Part shown: positions 43,739 through 50,716 of the stretch, piece by piece
How the letters are laid out: each line of letters starts with the position of its first letter
Position numbering within the stretch: the first letter of the stretch is position 1
Assembly (NCBI GenBank): GCA_033812735.1
Contig: JAPXTA010000004.1
Coordinates: forward strand, 1 to 64,000
Direction of reading: 5' to 3'
DNA length: 64,000 nucleotides
Origin: JABFRJ01 sp033812735
GTDB taxonomy: Bacteria; Pseudomonadota; Alphaproteobacteria; Rhizobiales; Hyphomicrobiaceae
The notes under the pieces: model-generated
The model's input: only the letters and a program-made list of their open reading frames with translations
The model's database searches: none
Told to the model about the DNA's origin: nothing
Translations under genes and position numbers: made by a program

Positions 43739-44356
43739 ATGACCAAACGCGTTCGCGCCAAACATAAAATCGATCGCCGGCTCGGCCAGAACATCTGGGG
43801 CCGCTCGAAGAGCCCGCTCAACAAGCGTGAGAGCCGCCCCGGCCAGCATGGCGAACGCCGCGCCGGCAAACTGTCCGACTATGGCCAACAGCTCCGCGCC
43901 AAGCAGAAGCTCAAGGGCTACTACGGCAACATCGGCGAGCGTCAGTTCAACCGCATCTACGTAGAAGCGACCCGCCTCAAGGGCTCGACCTCAGAGCTGC
44001 TGATCGGCCTTCTCGAGCGCCGTCTCGACGCCGTCGTCTATCGCTCGAAGTTCGTGCCGACCGTCTTCGCTGCGCGCCAGTTCATCAGCCACGGTCACGT
44101 CACCGTCAATGGCAAGAAGGTCAACGTCGCGAGCTATCGCTGCCGCGTCAACGACGTGATCGAGGTGAAGCAACCGGCCCGCACCATGACGATGGTCCTC
44201 GAGGCCATCAAGTCCGGCGAGCGCGAAGTTCCCGATTACATCGACGCCGACCACAACAAGTTCACGGCCAAGCTGCTCCGCATCCCGGCGCTCTCCGACG
44301 TCCCGTTCCCGGTTCAGATGGAACCGAACCTGGTCGTCGAATACTACTCGCGCTAA
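43739..44356 (+). CDS. rpsD: 30S ribosomal protein S4
   Basis: S4 nucleates 30S assembly by binding 16S rRNA and, in many bacteria, represses its own operon. The 205-residue protein has the bacterial S4 N-terminal domain (MTKRVRAKHKIDRRLGQNIW) and the S4 RNA-binding domain (ERRLDAVVYRSKFVPTVFAARQFISHGHV, then VNGKKVNVASYRC). There are no zinc-binding cysteines at the N terminus, as in alphaproteobacteria. It has a GGAG site and its own strong terminator, so it is expressed alone. Confidence 0.97.
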   Translation: MTKRVRAKHKIDRRLGQNIWGRSKSPLNKRESRPGQHGERRAGKLSDYGQQLRAKQKLKGYYGNIGERQFNRIYVEATRLKGSTSELLIGLLERRLDAVVYRSKFVPTVFAARQFISHGHVTVNGKKVNVASYRCRVNDVIEVKQPARTMTMVLEAIKSGEREVPDYIDADHNKFTAKLLRIPALSDVPFPVQMEPNLVVEYYSR

Positions 44357-44388
44357 CCCGCGACCGCCTTACTGCTTGGAGACGTCCG

Positions 44389-44421
44389 AACTCGCCCGGC
44401 TTGCCGGGCGAGTTTGTTTTT
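44389..44421 (+). terminator. Rho-independent terminator of rpsD
   Basis: A perfect 11-base stem (AACTCGCCCGG with CCGGGCGAGTT) around a four-base loop is followed by TGTTTTT. It lies 33 bases after the rpsD stop codon. Confidence 0.9.
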
Positions 44422-44515
44422 GGCGGCTGATCGGCGTCTCTTGTTGAAGCGCTGCGATGTCCTCGGCCTCTCTGGATCGAGAGGGACATGTCGCCGAGCG
44501 CGCTCCTGGACGACC

Positions 44516-44743
44516 CTAGGGGCTTTCTCGCCCGCAACTGATCATGGCAGCGCCGCCCCCGGCGAAAGCCGCGAACACCTGCGCGACGAGGGCATCGAGC
44601 GCGAGCGCCGTCACATATACGAAAGCCGAGGCGACGATGAGCAGGCCGACACTGGCCCTCCATGCGGGCATTCTGAGGAGACGGCGCAAATAAAGTCTGC
44701 GCTGGCTTTCAGAGACTTCGTGATAGTCACGACCGTCGTCCAT
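44516..44743 (-). CDS. Small hypothetical membrane protein
   Basis: The 75-residue protein has a charged N terminus (RRLYLRRLLR) and a single hydrophobic helix (ASVGLLIVASAFVYVTALALDAL), suggesting an inner-membrane protein. Its ribosome site AGGAGA lies six bases before the ATG. The perfect palindrome CTAGACT-AA-AGTCTAG is 17 bases upstream and may control it. No family is recognised. Confidence 0.5.
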   Translation of the reverse strand: MDDGRDYHEVSESQRRLYLRRLLRMPAWRASVGLLIVASAFVYVTALALDALVAQVFAAFAGGGAAMISCGRESP

Positions 44744-44759
44744 GGCGCATCTCCTGCCC

Positions 44760-44775
44760 CTAGACTAAAGTCTAG
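44760..44775. promoter_or_regulatory. Perfect palindrome, candidate operator
   Basis: CTAGACT and AGTCTAG are perfect seven-base arms around AA. The site lies 17 bases before the start of the small membrane protein gene, where a repressor or an initiating polymerase would sit. Confidence 0.4.
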
Positions 44776-44860
44776 AGCAGAAATCAGGCACATGCAACGC
44801 GAATGGTCCGCGCCAGACTGCGGCTCGACCGCCGAAGGCATCAGCGACCTAATGAGAGCT

Positions 44861-44890
44861 AAAACGAAAAAAGCGAGCACAAGGCTCGCT
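44861..44890 (-). terminator. Rho-independent terminator after tRNA-Leu
   Basis: On the minus strand AGCGAGC-CTTGT-GCTCGCT is followed by TTTTTCGTTTT, 49 bases past the 3' end of the tRNA gene. Confidence 0.8.
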
Positions 44891-44938
44891 CTAGGCTCGG
44901 ACCGGAAATAGCTTGCTAGAGTTCTTTCCGGTGCCGAC

Positions 44939-45024
44939 TGGTGCGGTCGAGAGGACTCGAACCTCCACGCCTTTTGGGCGCTACCACCTCAAGGTAGTGC
45001 GTCTACCAGTTCCGCCACGACCGC
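44939..45024 (-). tRNA. tRNA-Leu (anticodon GAG)
   Basis: The minus strand reads as a complete class II tRNA of 86 bases. The acceptor stem GCGGTCG pairs with CGACCGC, the anticodon stem CTACC/GGTAG encloses TTGAGGT with anticodon GAG, there is an extended variable arm, and the T arm contains GGTTCGAGTCC. The 3' CCA is encoded. It reads CUC and CUU leucine codons. No integrated element is seen at its 3' end. Confidence 0.95.
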
Positions 45025-45132
45025 ATGTCCATCGGGACGGCACCGTCTAGCAAACATGATCTAAGCTTACAAGCGAAGTTTGGTGACCACCTGCTTCAGC
45101 GCCAGATTGTTTGCACCAGTGCCGCTCCCGTC

Positions 45133-45792
45133 TCACGCGATGGGCGTGTTGGGGTAGGCGAGTTGCTCGCGTGCCCGCCACTCGTTGGTGACGTAGTTGA
45201 CGATCAGCGACTTGCGGACACCATCGATCTGCCGCGGCTCGAACCCGTGGTACGTGTTGTTCGACGGCACGAAAATCAGCGCACCGTTGGACTGGAAGGG
45301 CGACGCGCCGACATGGCGTTTGTCGTTGTCGTAGATGTCGGTGCCGAGCGCTGCGTGCGACGCATCCTTCGACAGATAGATGAGGAACGTGAAGGCCTTC
45401 ACGCCGAGGTCGGTGTGCGGCTCCAGCCAGAAACCATTGGTGTCCTGCGCAAACTCTACCCGCAGATACGTGCCCTTCAGCTTCGTCCCGAAGATCCGGT
45501 CGATGGCCGAAGTGACCTTCTGGTCCTGCAGCGCTTCGTTGAAGCTCTTGCAGACGCCGTGCAATGCCATGTTCTCGGCATCGAAGTATTTGCGCGTGGC
45601 GTTGTGAACTTCACGTTTGCCGGAAATGCCTCCAAGTGCCGGGGCAGGGAACGGCAGCGCCAAGATGTCGTCGACGCTGTCCTGCGGCAGGCAGTTCTCG
45701 AGGAACCAGTGACGGTAGGGCGTCTCGTTGCGCTTGCTCGCTTCAAAGCTCTTTATGAGGCTGGCCGCGATAGCGTCTTTTGAACTCGGCAT
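45133..45792 (-). CDS. 2-oxoglutarate/Fe(II)-dependent oxygenase-like protein
   Basis: The 219-residue protein has the double-stranded beta-helix iron site of 2OG oxygenases: HTD within GFWLEPHTDLGVKAFTFLIYLS, the distal histidine in NTYHGFEPRQ, and the 2OG-binding arginine in GVRKSLIVNYV. Related proteins hydroxylate proline, other protein side chains or small molecules; the substrate is unknown. It is soluble, with no signal peptide. It follows the tRNA gene in the same direction but is transcribed separately. Confidence 0.75.
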   Translation of the reverse strand: MPSSKDAIAASLIKSFEASKRNETPYRHWFLENCLPQDSVDDILALPFPAPALGGISGKREVHNATRKYFDAENMALHGVCKSFNEALQDQKVTSAIDRIFGTKLKGTYLRVEFAQDTNGFWLEPHTDLGVKAFTFLIYLSKDASHAALGTDIYDNDKRHVGASPFQSNGALIFVPSNNTYHGFEPRQIDGVRKSLIVNYVTNEWRAREQLAYPNTPIA

Positions 45793-46110
45793 CTGGTCGG
45801 GATCCTTGAGCAGTCATAGGTCGTTGGGCCGCGTTGCCGGGCCTCACCTGTTATGCGTGCAACGAACGATGTTTGCGATGCAAGGGCAACCAAAATCCGA
45901 CCTCGCGCGGAGACCGACTGTGGATTGCAGGCGCAGGCCCGGCCCGGACGCATGTCCACGCGCGAGTTCGCGGCACAGCTATGCCTGCGTCAGGGGCACG
46001 GGCGGCTTGTTGTGGCCCGACTCATCTGAAATGACACCCTCAGAGGGTAGACGCGCGCTATCGGCCCGAACGAGACCGTTCGGCGGCGCTGCGTGGCATA
46101 TCGAAACGCG
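45793..46110. other. Divergent intergenic region without a supported gene
   Basis: These 318 bases separate the oxygenase gene from the divergent AEC transporter gene. They must hold both promoters. I see no convincing ORF, hairpin or palindrome here. Confidence 0.4.
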
Positions 46111-47028
46111 ATGGCTCTGTTTATCGACATTCTGACCAAGGTTTCGCTGCCGATCGTCGTGCTGGTCGCGATCGGCTGGGCGCTGCAAGGGCGTCTGAAA
46201 CTCGATGTGGGAAGCTTGAACCGGCTGCAGATGCAGGTCGTCCTGCCGGCGTTCATGCTGCATTCGTTGGCCACCGGCAAGCAACCGCTGTCGGCCGTCT
46301 GGCCGGTGTTCTACGCCGGCTTCGTCCTCTTCCTACTCGTCATTCCGATTGGTTGGCTGACCGTCCTTCTGTTCCGCCAACGGCCGTCTCTGGGCCCGAT
46401 GATGGGCCTCGCCACCGGCTACGCCAATGTCGGCTTCTTTGGCATTCCGGTGACGCTGCTGGCATTCGGGCCGGATCACCTGATCTACATGTCCGTCATG
46501 ACGGCGCTGACGACGATACTGATCTGCACGGTCGGCGTCGCATTGTTGGCACCGGCGGGATCGTCATGGTTGAGCAAGGTCAAGATCGCCTTTGAAACCC
46601 CGCTCATTCCGTCTGTCGCGCTCGGTCTCGCGTTGCGCGGTCTCAACGTCGATATGCCGGCCGTGGTGTCCCAGCCATTGCAGTTCATCGGCTCCATCTT
46701 CACGCCGCTCGCGCTCTACACGCTCGGAGCCCAGATCGCGTCGTCGAAGGTGGTGAAGTTCGAATGGATCCCGCAGTTGCTGATGATCGCTCTGCGCTTT
46801 CTCATCGCGCCGGCCATCGCGTGGGCGCTGTGTGCCTACATGGAATTTCCGCGCGACGTCACGAACGTCATCGTCGTCGCCGCAGCGACACCGGTCGGGG
46901 TGCTGATCACGATCTTCGCCGCCGAGTACGATACGGAGCCTGAATTCATTTCGACCGCAGTCGTTGTCTCGACGATCTTGTCGCCATTGTTCGTGACGGG
47001 CTGGATTTTGCTGACGCGGCTCTACTGA
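46111..47028 (+). CDS. AEC-family transporter (auxin efflux carrier type)
   Basis: The 305-residue inner-membrane carrier has ten predicted helices in two inverted halves. The conserved cross-over regions are visible: LQMQVVLPAFMLHSL in the first half, and ATGYANVGFFGIPV with VAAATPVGVLITIFAAEYD in the second. Bacterial members move malate, malonate or other organic acids. The start may be ATG 46111 or GTG 46093. A terminator lies just past the stop codon, so it is a single-gene unit. Confidence 0.88.
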   Translation: MALFIDILTKVSLPIVVLVAIGWALQGRLKLDVGSLNRLQMQVVLPAFMLHSLATGKQPLSAVWPVFYAGFVLFLLVIPIGWLTVLLFRQRPSLGPMMGLATGYANVGFFGIPVTLLAFGPDHLIYMSVMTALTTILICTVGVALLAPAGSSWLSKVKIAFETPLIPSVALGLALRGLNVDMPAVVSQPLQFIGSIFTPLALYTLGAQIASSKVVKFEWIPQLLMIALRFLIAPAIAWALCAYMEFPRDVTNVIVVAAATPVGVLITIFAAEYDTEPEFISTAVVVSTILSPLFVTGWILLTRLY

Positions 47029-47038
47029 CGACAAAAAA

Positions 47039-47066
47039 GGGCGGCCGGTCGCGCGACGGGCCGCCC
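47039..47066. terminator. Terminator between convergent genes
   Basis: AGGGCGGCC pairs with GGCCGCCCT (nine bases) with a T-rich run on one side and an A run on the other. It separates the AEC transporter gene from the convergent TAXI receptor gene. Confidence 0.75.
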
Positions 47067-47092
47067 TATCTATTTGTCATGCGGGTGGTGCG

Positions 47093-48097
47093 TTATGGAC
47101 GGCGCCCCACGGCTGCGTCGAGCTTGCGTTGCACCGGTTCGTATCGCCGCCAGCCCGGGATGGGCGCAGCGAGATTTACGTTCTTCCATGCCGGGTCGTA
47201 CGGCGGCTTCTGTAGAGCCGGCAGCCGCTCGAACAGCTTGTCCACGAAGCGCAGCATGCGGCGATGGCGATCGCTGCCAGGCTGCCAGTTGAAGACCGCG
47301 AGCACGGTTGGCACCGAAACGGTTTCGACTTTCTGTCCCTGCGGAATGAGCTTGGGATAATCGCTGCTTTCGAGGGTTGCAGGCAGGTATAAATCCTCGA
47401 GTTCCTTCGTGTACGGCACGGTCAGCAGCTTGAAGCCGGCGGGGAAATCACCCTTCGCGAGTGGCTCGATCGGCTTCGTCGTCACCCAGAACGTGCCGGC
47501 ATATTTATCGCTCGTGCGCATCTCGCGCATGGCGACGGGATGCGGATCGAACTTCTCCTGCACCTGGATGCCAAGCCGCCTGAAGATCAGCGGTCCGGTA
47601 TAGGCGGCGGCCGTTCCCGCCGAATTGAAGTTGACCGGCTTGCCTTTGAGATCCTGCAGCGAATTGATTTCCGGGCGCACCAGAATATGCACTTCCGATG
47701 GGAAGAGGTTGGCGATGTAGTTCACCCGGTCGAGCAACCGCGGAACCTTCTCCACGTTCTGGAAATGCTCGAGCGTGTCGCCGAACAGAATGGCTGCATC
47801 CACGCCTTTAAGCAGCATGAGATCCGCCATGTTGTCGAATGGGCCGCGCGTGACGATCGGCAACACGCGCATGTTGTCGCCGTCGTCGAGTGCGCGGGCG
47901 AGTTCAGCCGCAAAGCGCAACGGCGCGCCTTCAGTGCGGCCAGCCGCGATGCCGACGGTCCATTCGTTGATCTGCTGGCGCGCGCGTGGCGAGTTCCAAT
48001 CGTACTTCTGCTGAGCCGACGCAATCGTCGGCATCAGCAGTGCGGTGGCGATCGTGAGGCCCGCCAACCGCCGCAGGAATGTGTGACGCATGTACAT
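47093..48097 (-). CDS. TAXI-family TRAP transporter solute receptor
   Basis: This is a periplasmic binding protein with a signal peptide (LAGLTIATALLMPTIASA). The TAXI pattern is visible in TVGIAAGRTEGAPLRFAAELARAL, LPIVTRGPFDNMADLMLLKGVDAAIL, and VNYIANLFPSEVHILVRPEINSLQDLKGKPV with NSAGTAAAYTG. TAXI receptors work with fused DctMQ membrane proteins, but none is encoded nearby. It lies 52 bases downstream of the exported DsrE-like gene and is probably co-transcribed with it. The ligand is unknown. Confidence 0.8.
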   Translation of the reverse strand: MYMRHTFLRRLAGLTIATALLMPTIASAQQKYDWNSPRARQQINEWTVGIAAGRTEGAPLRFAAELARALDDGDNMRVLPIVTRGPFDNMADLMLLKGVDAAILFGDTLEHFQNVEKVPRLLDRVNYIANLFPSEVHILVRPEINSLQDLKGKPVNFNSAGTAAAYTGPLIFRRLGIQVQEKFDPHPVAMREMRTSDKYAGTFWVTTKPIEPLAKGDFPAGFKLLTVPYTKELEDLYLPATLESSDYPKLIPQGQKVETVSVPTVLAVFNWQPGSDRHRRMLRFVDKLFERLPALQKPPYDPAWKNVNLAAPIPGWRRYEPVQRKLDAAVGRRP

Positions 48098-48149
48098 GTT
48101 TCCCCTGTTGTCCTGAGCGGTAAGCGCATGCCCCGCCGATCGCGTTCGG

Positions 48150-48593
48150 TTATGGCCGGATGTAGCTGTAGCCCTTCGCCTGCAGCTCCATCAGCGTGAT
48201 CACGCCAGACGGAACGAGCTTCGCTTCGCTGACGAGCGGAAACTCTTTGCCTTCCGCCTTCGTCATGTTGTCACGCGTGTTTTGGCACGCGACGAAGTGC
48301 AGATTGGGATTCTCGAGCGACATTGTCGCGACGCGCTGCTTGACCGGGCTGGTGTCGCCGCGAAGCAGGTGAAGGCCGGGACCATACGTGACGATCTGGA
48401 CGTCGACCGTCTCCTTCTTGGCCTTGTAATAGTTGATCACGTTCTGCGCATTGTTGAGCGCGAGATTCATGCCGGCCGGATCATTCATGCTGACCTGGAT
48501 CGCGACCTTGTGCTTGGCATCCTGTGCCGCGGCGACAGTGCCGGCCCCGAACAGCGCAAGCAGCGCGACCATGGATTTTACGATGAAGTTCAT
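48150..48593 (-). CDS. Exported DsrE/DsrF-like family protein
   Basis: The 147-residue protein begins with a signal peptide (SMVALLALFGAGTVAAA). The mature part has the DsrE/YchN alpha/beta pattern: HKVAIQVSMNDPAGMNLALNNAQNVINYY, VDVQIVTYGPGLHLLRGD, and LHFVACQNTRDNM, whose cysteine is at the position used for sulfur transfer in DsrE and TusD. Most well-studied members are cytoplasmic, so export is unusual. The ATG at 48593 has an AGGAG site. It precedes the TAXI receptor gene in a likely two-gene operon. Confidence 0.8.
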   Translation of the reverse strand: MNFIVKSMVALLALFGAGTVAAAQDAKHKVAIQVSMNDPAGMNLALNNAQNVINYYKAKKETVDVQIVTYGPGLHLLRGDTSPVKQRVATMSLENPNLHFVACQNTRDNMTKAEGKEFPLVSEAKLVPSGVITLMELQAKGYSYIRP

Positions 48594-48713
48594 TCCGCAT
48601 CTCCTGAGGACAGTGTCGAAGTCGTGACGTCTAGTTGGATATTGATTGAAGGAATTTTGTCGGAAGGCCGGTGAAGAAAGGCCGCGAAGAATGCGGTGAT
48701 CCAATGGCAACAG

Positions 48714-50258
48714 TCATTGATTGCCGAGTTGCCGCAAACGAGCTGCAGCCTCGGGCGCACCAAGCTTTTCGGCGCGCTGATACCAAAGCCGTGCGCGTGT
48801 TGGATCAGGCACGACACCGACGATCAGTGATGACGTGCTCCGCATCGCCTCGGGATCGAACGTTTTGGCGAGTTCGAGAGCCGCGATCGCCGAGTTGCCG
48901 TCGGCTGCGCGTTCGAGGAAGTTGCGCGCAGCCGCGATGTTGCCCTGTTTCAAAAGATCGAGGCCGCGCTGCTGATAACGCAGTGTCTCCGCGCTGAGAG
49001 CCGGTTGAGGCGGCGCCGAAGGTGGCGTTACCGCTGCCGGTGCCGCCGCTGCAGCCGCCGGCGGCGCGGCATTGCGAACCGCAGGCTGTGGTGGCGGTGC
49101 CTTGATCTGTGCGGGCGGCGGAGCAGCTGTGGCCGCGCTGGCGGAAGGCTGCGGTTCGGCGCGCGCGGCCGGGGCCTCGGTCTTGGGTGGCGGGGCTGGC
49201 CTCAATGCTCTGAGCTCAACAGCTTTGTCATACCATTGCTTGGCGCGCGCTGGGTCGGGCAGCAGTGATGCGCCAAGCGCCGAAAGCGTCGCCTGTTCGA
49301 AGGTTTTTGCAAGTTCTTCCGCTGCTTCCGGACTGCCGGCTGCTGCCGCGCGCTCATAGAACAACCGCGCAGCACTGACGTCGCCACTTCTGAGGAACTG
49401 GCGGCCGCGTTCCAGCAGCCGGACTTCATCTACCGAACCCGCAAAGGCCTTCGTTGCTTCCCGGCGAGCGTCGTCTTCGGCTTTGCGCTTGGCTTCGGCC
49501 TCTGCAACACGCTTCGCCTCGTCCTCGGCCTTCTTCCTCGCCTCCGCTTCTGCCAGGCGGCGGGCTTCGTCTTCAGCTTTGCGCTTGGCCTCGGCTTCCG
49601 CCGCGGCACGTGCAGCCTCGTCGGCCTTTCGCTTGGCTTCCGCCGCGGCAATCCGCCGGGCTTCTTCTTCGGCCTTGCGCTTGGCCTCGATCTCGGCGAG
49701 CCGCCGCGCGTCCTCTTCAGCTTTGCGAGCGGCCTCCGCCTCCGCAGCACGCCGCGCGTCGTCTTCTGCCTTCCGGCGAGCGTCTGCCTGCGCCTGTTCC
49801 TCTGCCTTGCGTTTCGCTTCGGCCTCGGCAACCCGCCGCGCCTCGTCTTCCATGCGCTGGCGTGCCTCGGCTTCCGCCTTGAGCCGCGCCTCTTCTTCCG
49901 ACTTTCGCTTGGCTTCGGCTTCCGCAATGCGCCGTGCCTCTTCCTCGGCTTTGCGCTTGGCTTCGGCCTCAGCCGCTTGCCGCGCGCGCGCCTCGGCTTG
50001 CTGCTTGGCGTCTTGCTCCGCTGCTAAGCGCGCCTCTTCCTCTGCCTTGAGTTTGGCTGCTTCCTCCGCCTTTTGACGGGCCTCGTCGCTTGCCTTTTGT
50101 GCGGCATCAGGCGGCAGATCGGTCGCGGCAGGTGGCTTGTTGAAGGGGAGACGCCGTTCGTCCTTGAACGTCGGGAGTTGCTGGGCCTGTGCAAGTGATG
50201 CCATCGCCAGAACGAATCCAGCCACCACCACAGCCATTAAGGCGCCCGCATAACCCAT
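48714..50258 (-). CDS. Exported coiled-coil protein with two Sel1/TPR-like repeats
   Basis: The 514-residue protein has a signal peptide (MAVVVAGFVLAMASLAQA), then about 240 residues of uninterrupted AEAEAKRKAEEEAR-type heptads forming a long charged coiled coil. Two matching Sel1/TPR-like units follow (RGRQFLRSGDVSAARLFYERAAAAG and RGLDLLKQGNIAAARNFLERAADG), joined by a Pro/Ala linker. The domain order suggests a periplasmic scaffold. The gene is divergent from the Srf-like operon, whose third protein also ends in Sel1-type repeats, so a joint role is possible. The coiled-coil DNA is itself internally repetitive. Confidence 0.7.
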   Translation of the reverse strand: MGYAGALMAVVVAGFVLAMASLAQAQQLPTFKDERRLPFNKPPAATDLPPDAAQKASDEARQKAEEAAKLKAEEEARLAAEQDAKQQAEARARQAAEAEAKRKAEEEARRIAEAEAKRKSEEEARLKAEAEARQRMEDEARRVAEAEAKRKAEEQAQADARRKAEDDARRAAEAEAARKAEEDARRLAEIEAKRKAEEEARRIAAAEAKRKADEAARAAAEAEAKRKAEDEARRLAEAEARKKAEDEAKRVAEAEAKRKAEDDARREATKAFAGSVDEVRLLERGRQFLRSGDVSAARLFYERAAAAGSPEAAEELAKTFEQATLSALGASLLPDPARAKQWYDKAVELRALRPAPPPKTEAPAARAEPQPSASAATAAPPPAQIKAPPPQPAVRNAAPPAAAAAAPAAVTPPSAPPQPALSAETLRYQQRGLDLLKQGNIAAARNFLERAADGNSAIAALELAKTFDPEAMRSTSSLIVGVVPDPTRARLWYQRAEKLGAPEAAARLRQLGNQ

Positions 50259-50716
50259 TACCTACAACCCCGCGTCATACTATTTCAATGCGACGCCGGA
50301 GCGATGCGCTTACAAGCGCAATGACGACTTCGGCATATTTCCCCGGCCGGCAGAATACATCGTCATGCTGAGTAGAGAGCAGAGAATGCTACTCATCGTA
50401 AACTCGCGATGTCACAATTTCCAGGTTCACCACGATTGCGGCACGATTATGCGGTCAAGTTGGCTTTTAGATGACAACGAGACAGGCCGTGCGGTCGACT
50501 TCGTGGCACACTGTTGCCTCATCGCATCTATAATGCAGCGCACGTCCTTTTCATTTGTGATGTCGCAGGATTTCAGGTTGACGCGCCGATTGACGGATAG
50601 TCAGAATTAAACGACTACAATTTGAAACATCGCCGCATGGGGAAAGCGCACGTCATTGCGTTTCAAGCGGCGTTGGTTTTGATTGACGTGTCCGACAACG
50701 AAAGTACTGCGTCACG
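50259..50716. other. AT-rich divergent promoter region of the Srf-like locus
   Basis: These 458 bases lie between the two divergent transcription units and are noticeably less GC-rich than the genes on either side. An 81-codon open frame at 50365-50610 has no recognisable product and is not called as a gene. Promoters for both units must lie here, but no motif is clear enough to place. Confidence 0.45.

Noticed and set aside
44939..45024. tRNA-Leu as an integration site
   Set aside because: No integrase, repeated tRNA 3' end or composition shift is present on either side.
50365..50610. An 81-codon frame in the Srf-like promoter region
   Set aside because: I see no convincing ribosome site, recognisable fold or codon bias; it is in the region expected to hold two divergent promoters.
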